DNA of 15,392 nucleotides, taken from the NCBI GenBank assembly GCA_022600255.1, contig JAHZKU010000181.1, positions 1 through 15,392 of the forward strand, read 5' to 3'. The notes beneath the pieces are model-generated. The model did not search any database and was not told the DNA's origin. It saw nothing but the letters and a program-made list of their open reading frames with translations. Shown here piece by piece: positions 5,718-11,954 of the stretch (its first letter is position 1; each line of letters starts with the position of its first letter). The position numbers were made by a program, and so were the translations under genes. The DNA comes from Actinomycetes bacterium. Its GTDB lineage: Bacteria; Actinomycetota; Actinomycetes; S36-B12; GCA-2699445.

Positions 5718-7466
5718 GTGGCGAAACAGGACACCGGACTCAGTGCAGATCTGGCGTTGATTGGAAAAGAGACCTATCGCAAGCGCCCGAGACGGGTGCT
5801 GGTGATCTCAGGGCTCAGCCTCGCAGTCGCCATCACCGAAGGGGCCTCGATCCTGCTCCTGATCCCGGTGCTGGAATCGCTGGGCTCAAATGGAGTCCTG
5901 AACACGGACCTGCTCGGACGTACTCTCTCACTGCCGCTGAGTATTGTTCTGCTGGCTTTCGTCACTGTTATCTCGGTCAGGGTGCTGTTCCAACGATTTG
6001 CCTCGGTGAAAACCAGTCGGCTCAGTATGGAGATGGTTGATGAACTCCGAATGGCCGCAGTCGGGGCGGTCCTCCGAGCGCGCTGGAGTTTCTTTCTGAA
6101 GCAGAACAGTGGTGAGTTGATCCACACGATCAACGTGGACGCCAGCCGCGCCGGCCTCGCGGTGGATCGGGCGGCCGCGTTGGCCGGAACGGTGGCCACA
6201 GTGTTGGCGCTGGCGGTTGCCGCGTTGTTCTTGTCTCCCCAACTCGCCGGGCTCTCGTTTGCCCTGACACTCGTTGCGGTGCTGCTAGCTCTGCCTGTGA
6301 TCCGACGTTCCCACGCAATCGGCGGCGCGATCGGAGCGCGTGGCCGGGACGTCTCCTCTGCCACCGTCAATGCGTTGGACTCCATGCGACTGATCCGCGC
6401 TCATGGCGCCAGCGCAGAATGGCTGCAGATCCTGAGGCAAGGCACTGCGCGGGTGCGGTATGCAGTGATCGCCAACCAACGCCGCGCCGCCACCGCCGGC
6501 GGAATTGTGCAAGTCGCTTCTGCCGCTGGTGCAGCCATCTTGATCCTGATTGGCTGGGTACTGGGGATGCCCACCGCCGAACTCCTGATTTTTGTGTTGG
6601 TCTTCGCTCGGCTCCTTTCGGGCGCCAACACGATCACCAAGGAAGCTCAGATGCTTGCGGCCAACGCCCCCGCCGTACGCCAGATTCTGGATCTGACGGA
6701 TCTCGCCACCCAGAACCAGGACGAAACCGTCGCCGATAGTGACACGTTGGTCCTGCCAAGTCTGCACCACAGCGCACCGCACATCTCGTTTGAGGACGTT
6801 TCCTACCAATACCCGGCGGGCGCTGATCATGCGATCTCGGCGCTGACCTTCCAGATTCCTGCCGGACAGATCACCGCGTTGGCGGGCCACTCCGGTGCTG
6901 GAAAATCCACGACCTTAGATCTGGCACTCGGCCTGCTAGCGCCTGATGCGGGCCGGATCTGCGTCGATGGCCGACCAATCACGCGCGACGATCTTGCCAC
7001 TTGGCGGGCCCGCACCGCATACGTGCCACAAGATGCCAACCTGATCGACGCGACCTTGCGCGAGAACCTCACAATTGGGTTACCGGCGGGGCTGGACCGC
7101 GGAGAGGCGGCCTGTAAAGCAGCCCTGACCGCTGCGGGTGCGGGCTTTGCCATTCATCTGCCCCAGGGGCTAGACACAACGCTGGGTGGGCGCGGGCTGC
7201 GCCTGTCCGGCGGCGAGCGCCAGCGGGTCGCCCTGGCTCGAGCGCTGTTGCGCAAGCCAAGATTCTTGGTGCTGGACGAGGCCACCAGCGCCTTGGACGA
7301 TCAGACTGAGGCGATCGTGCAAGAACGCGTCCGTAGTCTGACGCCGAGTTGCACCGTTCTGTTGGTCGCGCATCGCCGGTCTTCGCTGGCCGTGGCGGAC
7401 CAGATCGTCACACTGACGGGCGGGCGTGTTGTGAATACGACGCCCCAAACGGCAGCAAGACGATAG
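5718..7466 (+). CDS. ABC exporter, fused transmembrane and ATP-binding domains
   Basis: This 582-residue protein is an export half-transporter. The N-terminal half has about six membrane helices, the first around VLVISGLSLAVAITEGASIL. The C-terminal nucleotide-binding domain has Walker A GHSGAGKST, Q-loop YVPQDA, signature LSGGERQRVALARAL, Walker B FLVLDEATSALD and an H-loop LLVAHR. It should work as a homodimer and pump a peptide, lipid or lipid-linked glycan out of the cytoplasm. An open frame extends upstream to ATG 5526, but that extra part is Pro/Arg-rich and not protein-like, so I start at GTG 5718, where a -10 box sits 6 bases upstream. It is divergent from the PqqD/kinase/sulfotransferase operon and is the natural exporter for its product. 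No C39 peptidase domain is present, so any leader must be removed by another protein. Confidence 0.93.
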   Translation: MAKQDTGLSADLALIGKETYRKRPRRVLVISGLSLAVAITEGASILLLIPVLESLGSNGVLNTDLLGRTLSLPLSIVLLAFVTVISVRVLFQRFASVKTSRLSMEMVDELRMAAVGAVLRARWSFFLKQNSGELIHTINVDASRAGLAVDRAAALAGTVATVLALAVAALFLSPQLAGLSFALTLVAVLLALPVIRRSHAIGGAIGARGRDVSSATVNALDSMRLIRAHGASAEWLQILRQGTARVRYAVIANQRRAATAGGIVQVASAAGAAILILIGWVLGMPTAELLIFVLVFARLLSGANTITKEAQMLAANAPAVRQILDLTDLATQNQDETVADSDTLVLPSLHHSAPHISFEDVSYQYPAGADHAISALTFQIPAGQITALAGHSGAGKSTTLDLALGLLAPDAGRICVDGRPITRDDLATWRARTAYVPQDANLIDATLRENLTIGLPAGLDRGEAACKAALTAAGAGFAIHLPQGLDTTLGGRGLRLSGGERQRVALARALLRKPRFLVLDEATSALDDQTEAIVQERVRSLTPSCTVLLVAHRRSSLAVADQIVTLTGGRVVNTTPQTAARR

Positions 7467-7469
7467 CGT
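7464..7469 (+). promoter_or_regulatory. Candidate -10 box for leaderless K+ channel transcript
   Basis: TAGCGT overlaps the exporter's TAG stop and ends 6 bases before ATG 7476. No ribosome binding site precedes this ATG, so either a leaderless mRNA or coupling to the exporter is needed. Confidence 0.35.
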
Positions 7470-7475
7470 CTCACT

Positions 7476-8576
7476 ATGGCTGAGGAAACACAGAGCCTTG
7501 CGAAGCGCACGGGTGAGTTGATCTTCCCTCAGCGCACCGCGAAACCGGTACGTTCGATCGTCATTCGGCTCGGGATTGCTGTCGCCTGCCTGGTCATCAC
7601 CACCTTGGTGGTCTACGCGGACCGATCTGGTTACTCCAACGCCGCCTGCGGTCCAGAGTTGGTGGACGACTGCACGCTGACCCCCTTGGACGCCCTCTAC
7701 TATTCAACGGTCACCCTGTCTACGACGGGTTACGGTGACATCGCTCCGCTGACTCCCTTTGCCAGGTTCACCAACATATTCTTGATCACCCCGCTGCGAT
7801 TCCTATTCTTGATCGTCCTGGTCGGGACCACCCTGGAAGTCCTAACCCAGCGCACGCAGTATGAGTGGCGCTCCCGCAAATGGAGGAAGAAAGTGTCTGA
7901 ACATACGGTCGTGATTGGGTATGGCATTAAGGGTCGCAGTGCGGTCAGCGCCCTACTCGACAGCGGCATCGCGCCTAGTCGCATCGTGGTTGTGGCCGAT
8001 GATGATGACAGCGTGCGTGAGGCCGCCGATCAGGGGCTAACCGCCGTGCAAGGCGACGCCCGCCGCGAATCTGTATTGCAGCAGGCGGGGATCAACCGAG
8101 CCAAACGGGTGGTGATCGCCACGGACCAGGATGCCACCAGTGTGCTCATCACAATGCTGGCCAAGCGCTTGGCCCCGATGGCCACGATCGTTTCCGCAGC
8201 GCGGGAGACTTCGAACGCGCAGTTCCTGCGAGACTCCGGAGCAGACAGCGTCATCGTGACGGCTGAAGCCGTGGGTCGACTACTGTCATTGTCTTTGGTC
8301 TCACCGACCGCCGGCAACCTGATGGAAGACCTGCTCGATTCAGGTCGCGGCCTGGAGATGGTGGAGCGCGAGATCACGCCGGAGGAACTCGGGGTGCGGC
8401 CAGACGATTTGGACACCGGCGGGGAGTTGGTGCTCGCGGTGATCCGAGACGGGCAAACCCACCGATTCGATGGCGATTCGGTAAAGGTGCTGAACCGCGG
8501 CGACAAGATTGTTGTCATCCGGGAGACCCAGCAACACAACCTCTTCGACGATGATGTCAGCGAGCCACCCCGCTAG
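7476..8576 (+). CDS. Two-helix potassium channel with RCK (TrkA-N/TrkA-C) domain
   Basis: This is a 366-residue channel protein. Helix 1 is about residues 27-47 (VIRLGIAVACLVITTLVVY), followed by a pore helix and the K+ selectivity filter TTGYGD (Gly85-Tyr86-Gly87). Helix 2 is about IFLITPLRFLFLIVLVG. A cytosolic RCK domain starts near residue 143 with the nucleotide-binding motif GYGIKG and continues with VVVADDDD and a conserved GDARRESVLQQAGI. A TrkA-C-like domain ends the protein. RCK domains bind nucleotides or ions to gate the pore, and four subunits form the channel. The turret between helix 1 and the pore helix holds CGPELVDDC, two outside-facing cysteines that could form a disulfide. 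The gene starts 9 bases after the exporter stop. It is probably housekeeping K+ transport, not part of the modification locus. Confidence 0.93.
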   Translation: MAEETQSLAKRTGELIFPQRTAKPVRSIVIRLGIAVACLVITTLVVYADRSGYSNAACGPELVDDCTLTPLDALYYSTVTLSTTGYGDIAPLTPFARFTNIFLITPLRFLFLIVLVGTTLEVLTQRTQYEWRSRKWRKKVSEHTVVIGYGIKGRSAVSALLDSGIAPSRIVVVADDDDSVREAADQGLTAVQGDARRESVLQQAGINRAKRVVIATDQDATSVLITMLAKRLAPMATIVSAARETSNAQFLRDSGADSVIVTAEAVGRLLSLSLVSPTAGNLMEDLLDSGRGLEMVEREITPEELGVRPDDLDTGGELVLAVIRDGQTHRFDGDSVKVLNRGDKIVVIRETQQHNLFDDDVSEPPR

Positions 8577-8584
8577 CGACTCCG

Positions 8585-9244
8585 TTAGTAGGCACCCTGC
8601 CCTGTCACGACCACCTTGGCTGTCTTGGCAAGAATGGCCAAGTCGTTGCTTGCACTAACCGTGCGGACATACTCCAAGTCCAGATCCATGCGCTCCTCCC
8701 ACGAGGTTTCCTTGCGGCCACTGATCTGCCACAGGCCGGTGAGTCCGGGCTTGGCGTCATGCCGCTCGTGGTGCTCGGGCTCCAGCAGTGACATCTCCTC
8801 GGTGAGCAGCGGCCGGGGCCCCACCAGGGACATATGCCCAACCAGGACGTTCACCAGTTGCGGCAGTTCGTCCACCGACCAGCGCCGCAATATCGCACCG
8901 ACTCGAGTTACCCGGGGATCCTGCCGATACCGCTCGGACATTTCGGCATCGGGCGCACCCAAAACCTCATTACGTTCTAGGTGAGCGCCCTGAACCATGG
9001 TGCGGAACTTCAGAAACGGAAAATGCTCGCCATCTTTGCCAACCCGATCTTGCACAAACAACACCGGGCCCCGGCTGGTCAGTTTGACCGCCAGCGCGAT
9101 CAGAGCGAGAAGAGGAAGCAAAAGCAGCAGCAGGAGGAGCGATCCCACGATGTCCATAACCTGCTTTGCAAACCGCCGACCTTGCGGAAGACGCAGCCCA
9201 GCCTCTATTTGCTGAACGGAATCAACACGTGCTTGGACAGACAT
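8585..9244 (-). CDS. Polyprenyl-phosphate sugar-1-phosphate transferase (short WbaP/ExoY-type)
   Basis: This 219-residue enzyme transfers a sugar-1-phosphate from a nucleotide sugar to undecaprenyl phosphate, the first membrane step in making an exopolysaccharide, capsule or glycoprotein glycan. It has one membrane segment (residues about 30-54, preceded by RRFAKQVMDIVGS, the usual basic/Asp lead-in). It also has the family motifs GPVLFVQDRVGKDG, FPFLKFRTMV, the catalytic Asp-Glu of SVDELPQLVNVL, MSLVGPRPLL and KPGLTGLWQISGR. It lacks the N-terminal four-helix domain of WbaP/WcaJ, so it is the short form. ATG 9244 has GGGGG about 7 bases upstream and a promoter near 9337-9365. Its stop is 8 bases from the K+ channel stop on the other strand. 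No other glycosyltransferase is in the window. Confidence 0.93.
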   Translation of the reverse strand: MSVQARVDSVQQIEAGLRLPQGRRFAKQVMDIVGSLLLLLLLLPLLALIALAVKLTSRGPVLFVQDRVGKDGEHFPFLKFRTMVQGAHLERNEVLGAPDAEMSERYRQDPRVTRVGAILRRWSVDELPQLVNVLVGHMSLVGPRPLLTEEMSLLEPEHHERHDAKPGLTGLWQISGRKETSWEERMDLDLEYVRTVSASNDLAILAKTAKVVVTGQGAY

Positions 9245-9336
9245 TCTTTACCCCCTTGTCGAACGAAACTTGCCAGCACACCAGGGATGCCTAAAGAACA
9301 GGGACAGAAACCTTGGTGAAGGTGCGGCTTTACTAA

Positions 9337-9365
9337 ATGGTACGTTTTCACCCGGATGGACTCAA
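9337..9365 (-). promoter_or_regulatory. Sigma-70-like promoter of the sugar transferase gene
   Basis: On the minus strand, -35 TTGAGT (9365-9360) and -10 TACCAT (9342-9337) are separated by exactly 17 bases. Transcription would start near 9330 and leave a leader of about 85 bases before ATG 9244. Confidence 0.55.
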
Positions 9366-9373
9366 TCATCCGG
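9352..9373. promoter_or_regulatory. Perfect inverted repeat around the -35 box (operator candidate)
   Basis: CCGGATG (9352-9358) and CATCCGG (9367-9373) are perfect inverted arms around 8 bases, and the -35 hexamer lies within those 8 bases. A dimeric repressor binding here would block RNA polymerase. Just upstream in the minus direction, AGTGA and TCACT form a second, shorter dyad (about 9376-9391). Confidence 0.5.
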
Positions 9374-9399
9374 AGAGTGATCAGACTCACTAACAGCGA

Positions 9400-9702
9400 C
9401 TACTTGGGCCGTTGACAGGACGAAAGACCTAGGCAAGTCCCTTCTTTGCCAGTTTCTTCCAGCAGGATGTTGCCCCGGCTGCCGACAATGGTAGTTTTTC
9501 TCCCCCACACCTCACGCTGGGGCCAAAACGACGCCACCTTCCCGCCACAAACCAGCGCCGAGTACGTGATCTGGAGACTGCTGGTATCCCGAAACTGTTC
9601 CCCACGCCCCTCGATCAACGGCGGCCCGAATGCAGCTCTGGCGGCTCCCGATCCGTTACTGAAATAGCCAACCAACGGTGGGGACGGGTGCTCCAAAACC
9701 AA
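9400..9702 (-). CDS. Doubtful hypothetical ORF, 100 codons
   Basis: An open frame from TTG 9702 (VLEHPSPPLVGYF...) to a stop at 9400 has a G/C-rich third position (about two thirds) similar to the genes here. It has no recognised domain, no signal peptide and no clear ribosome site, and an in-frame stop lies at 9745-9747. It could be a small lineage-specific gene upstream of the sugar transferase, or chance. The remainder of the 602-base interval 9245-9846 contains the sugar transferase promoter and operator (9337-9373) and a CGGGG/CCCCG hairpin around 9710-9727. I see no RNA gene in it. Confidence 0.22.
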   Translation of the reverse strand: MVLEHPSPPLVGYFSNGSGAARAAFGPPLIEGRGEQFRDTSSLQITYSALVCGGKVASFWPQREVWGRKTTIVGSRGNILLEETGKEGTCLGLSSCQRPK

Positions 9703-9834
9703 ACCGATCCGGGGGTTTAAGACCCCGCCAATCCGGCCCCGTGCCTAGCTGACTCAGCGCCCACCAGGTCACGACGGACTAACGGCGACGTGGGGTAGCG
9801 GCGGGTCGAATCGGGCGAAGGAGCCGCTTCCCCC

Positions 9835-9840
9835 TACGCT
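9835..9840 (+). promoter_or_regulatory. -10 box for leaderless GH3 lipoprotein transcript
   Basis: TACGCT ends 6 bases before GTG 9847. The same hexamer stands 7 bases before serS. No Shine-Dalgarno sequence is present, and no -35 is evident. Confidence 0.5.
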
Positions 9841-9846
9841 GGCGGC

Positions 9847-10974
9847 GTGCTGGAAAGACAACACCTGAAACGAATGTCCGTGATTCTTGCTGCTGGCGTC
9901 GCCCTGACAGCCTGTAGCGGAACCGCAACCTCGGAACCATCGGCCGATGACGGCGCGGACAGCGTGACCTGCAGCAACATCGCCCAGATCGCGGAGTGGC
10001 CCTTGAAGCGCCGGGTGTCACAGTTACTGATGGGTGCGGTGAATACAGATCAAGGTGGGCAGGTGGTTGATGCGGCCATCAAGGCCATCTCCCAGCGGAA
10101 GGTGACCGGAGTCAATTTCTTGGGCACCAACGTGGCCGGTGTCGTGGGTGACCGGCTCGCACAGGCCGTCGACGCCGGCGGCGAGGTACCTCCGCTATTG
10201 GCGGTTGATGAAGAGGGTGGCCAAGTGCAACGCCTCAGCGCCGTCACCGGATTTGTGCCCTCGGCCCGTGAGATGAGCCAGGCGATGACCCCGCAACAGG
10301 TTGAGAAGCAGGGCCGGGAAATCGGGAACGCGATGCAAGACTTGTCCCTGAACATGGACTTTGCGCCGGTTGTCGACGTTGGCAGCAGCGCTATCGGCGA
10401 TCGGACATTTTCGGACAACCCGGAGGTGGTCACCGAATACGCTGGGGCATTCGCAGAGGGGCTGCGTAAGGCCGACGTGATTCCCACGCTCAAGCACTTC
10501 CCCGGCTTGGGTTCTGCAACTGGCAACACCGATTTTCAACCCGCCACCACACCCCCGATTGGCCAGCTAGAAGAGACTGACCTAATCCCATACGAGTTCC
10601 TGCTAGATGCCGACCCAGTCACCGTGATGTTCTCTAACGCGGTTGTGCCGGGACTGACCCAAGATGAGCCCGCATCATTATCAAAGGCGGCCTACCAACT
10701 CCTGCGCGAGGATCTGGCTTTTGATGGCGTTGCGTTGACGGACTCACTCACGGCGGCGGCGATTTCATCCGAGTATTCCGAACCGCAAGCCGCGGCGTTG
10801 GCGATCGGCGCCGGCGCAGACATCGCCCTGTGGGATGACCTCACCCAGGCCGACGCAGCCAACAAGCAGGTCCGCAAGGCCGTCAAGAACCAGCAGATCA
10901 GTGAAGACCAGTTGCATACGTCGGTGGCTCGCGTGCTCGAACTCAAGGGTGTGGATCTTTGCTCCGGTCGCTAG
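9847..10974 (+). CDS. Family 3 glycoside hydrolase lipoprotein (LpqI/NagZ-type beta-N-acetylhexosaminidase)
   Basis: This 375-residue exported lipoprotein has a short signal peptide with basic residues (KR at 8-9), a hydrophobic stretch (SVILAAGVAL) and lipobox L20-T-A-C23, so Cys23 should be lipidated on the outer face of the membrane. The GH3 barrel shows LLAVDEEGGQVQRL, MDFAPVVDV, KHFPGLGSATGNTD (Lys216-His217 binding GlcNAc) and VALTDSL, with the likely nucleophile Asp299. The family removes N-acetylglucosamine from peptidoglycan fragments during wall turnover. The actinobacterial LpqI form carries this GLG..TGNTD variant, unlike the GHGDT..DSH of Gram-negative NagZ. GTG 9847 is favoured over the internal ATG at codon 10 because of the -10 box 6 bases upstream and the added basic residues. 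It is transcribed alone. Confidence 0.92.
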   Translation: MLERQHLKRMSVILAAGVALTACSGTATSEPSADDGADSVTCSNIAQIAEWPLKRRVSQLLMGAVNTDQGGQVVDAAIKAISQRKVTGVNFLGTNVAGVVGDRLAQAVDAGGEVPPLLAVDEEGGQVQRLSAVTGFVPSAREMSQAMTPQQVEKQGREIGNAMQDLSLNMDFAPVVDVGSSAIGDRTFSDNPEVVTEYAGAFAEGLRKADVIPTLKHFPGLGSATGNTDFQPATTPPIGQLEETDLIPYEFLLDADPVTVMFSNAVVPGLTQDEPASLSKAAYQLLREDLAFDGVALTDSLTAAAISSEYSEPQAAALAIGAGADIALWDDLTQADAANKQVRKAVKNQQISEDQLHTSVARVLELKGVDLCSGR

Positions 10975-10975
10975 T

Positions 10976-10989
10976 TGGCCACCCGGCCA
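10976..10989 (+). terminator. Possible hairpin terminator after the GH3 gene
   Basis: TGGCC-ACCC-GGCCA forms a 5-bp stem directly after the TAG. No T tract follows, so it is weak evidence. Confidence 0.25.
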
Positions 10990-11085
10990 CCGAACGAGCC
11001 AAAATCCGATAGCGGGTGCAGCGCCGAACTCGGTTGTTGGAACGGTGTAGATCTCTGTTGGCGCGACTGGTTGTTCACAGCCCGA

Positions 11086-11123
11086 CTCGAAACCCGAGCG
11101 TGGCTGCAGCAGCCGGGTTCGAG
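11086..11123 (+). terminator. Two-tier G+C-rich hairpin, terminator or structured RNA
   Basis: Outer arms CTCGAAACCC (11086-11095) and GGGTTCGAG (11115-11123) pair with one bulged A. An inner stem GGCTG-CAG-CAGCC (11102-11114) stacks against the outer arm. No T tract follows. It lies between two same-strand genes and could separate their transcripts. Confidence 0.35.
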
Positions 11124-11159
11124 CCGACGACGACAAACCGCAGCACCTCACTGATTACT

Positions 11160-11187
11160 GGTCACCTGTCACCTGTCACCGGTCACC
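11160..11187. repeat. Four tandem heptamers (G/T)GTCACC
   Basis: GGTCACC, TGTCACC, TGTCACC, GGTCACC run head to tail with period 7, about 120 bases before bpa. It may be a small slippage product or a multi-site protein-binding element. Confidence 0.85.
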
Positions 11188-11309
11188 CAAGACTCAAAAC
11201 TGGTTTGACCCGGGTCGACGTGCACCGCCCGCGACCGAGCGATCAGATGGTGGACCTGACAGGATGGACATCACACCAATGCAACGGCTGTAGCGAGGCG
11301 AGAGAGTAG

Positions 11310-11819
11310 ATGAGCGACGACGATTCAGTGGAAGTGCTCCCCATCGGGGAGGACGGCGAGCCTGTGAAACAGGACGAGGACCAGGCGAAGGCCATCACGG
11401 ACCTAGTCGAGCAGCCCGCAAAGGTCATGCGCATCGGCACGATGATCAAACAACTGCTGGACGAAGTGAAAGAGGCACCACTGGATGACGCCTCGCGCTC
11501 CAAACTGGCCGAAATCCATCAGAAATCCGTTGCTGAACTCAAGGATGGCCTCGCCCCTGAGCTTGTCGAAGAACTGGAGCGACTATCCCTCCCGCTCGAG
11601 GCGGGGGCCGAAACCTCCGACGCCGAGATTCGTATCGCGCAAGCTCAACTGGTCGGCTGGCTCGAGGGCCTGTTTCACGGCATTCAAACGGCCCTGTTTG
11701 CCCAACAGGTATCGGCCAAGGCGGCTTTTGAGGAGATGCGCCGGCGCGCGATCACGGGGGCGCCGAGTAATGGGCAGGGCGCTGAGCAACCGCAGCAACC
11801 GTCCGGGCCCTACCTGTAG
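11310..11819 (+). CDS. bpa: Bacterial proteasome activator Bpa
   Basis: The 169-residue protein closely follows actinobacterial Bpa (Rv3780 type). A disordered acidic N-terminus leads to VEQPAKVMRIGTMIKQLLDEV, then APLDDASRSKLAEIHQKSV and GLAPELVEELERLSLP. Next comes the nearly invariant RIAQAQLVGWLEGLFHGIQ, a further helix, a Gly/Gln/Pro tail and the C-terminal GPYL. Bpa forms a ring of four-helix subunits and opens the 20S proteasome gate without ATP by docking its C-terminal hydrophobic-Tyr-X tail, helping degrade some unfolded or regulatory proteins. Here the residue before Tyr is Pro, where my memory of the mycobacterial protein is GQYL. The ATG has a purine-rich GCGAGAGAG upstream. It is followed 135 bases later by serS on the same strand. 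Confidence 0.93.
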   Translation: MSDDDSVEVLPIGEDGEPVKQDEDQAKAITDLVEQPAKVMRIGTMIKQLLDEVKEAPLDDASRSKLAEIHQKSVAELKDGLAPELVEELERLSLPLEAGAETSDAEIRIAQAQLVGWLEGLFHGIQTALFAQQVSAKAAFEEMRRRAITGAPSNGQGAEQPQQPSGPYL

Positions 11820-11941
11820 ACACTCCAACAACGGCACCGGCCCGTATCAGTGATTTGGCGCTGGCGGGGAAGCCCTTAGGCCGGTATTCCTGGCCCACCC
11901 GCTCCCGTCGCCCGTCGTCACATCTTCTCGGACACAGGCCC

Positions 11942-11947
11942 TACGCT
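11942..11947 (+). promoter_or_regulatory. -10 box for leaderless or near-leaderless serS transcript
   Basis: TACGCT ends 7 bases before ATG 11955, like the box before the GH3 gene. GGGAG four bases from the ATG could instead act as a ribosome site if transcription starts further upstream. I see no T-box leader. Confidence 0.45.
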
Positions 11948-11954
11948 GGGAGAC

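Larger units (their letters stand above)
10975..11309. other. 335-base spacer between the GH3 gene and bpa
   Basis: It holds a TGGCC/GGCCA hairpin right after the GH3 stop, a larger hairpin at 11086-11123, a heptamer repeat at 11160-11187 and a possible -35 TTGACC at 11205-11210 without a convincing -10. Open frames across it read as low-complexity Arg/Ser/Thr protein and are not believable. I found no tRNA. Confidence 0.6.

Noticed and set aside
9412..9417. Perfect TTGACA on the plus strand as a promoter
   Set aside because: No -10-like hexamer lies 16-18 bases downstream and no plus-strand gene follows closely.
11060..11135. Possible tRNA because of GGGTTCGAGCC
   Set aside because: No 5-bp T-stem can be formed around TTCGA, and no acceptor, D or anticodon arms fit. 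The motif belongs to a hairpin.
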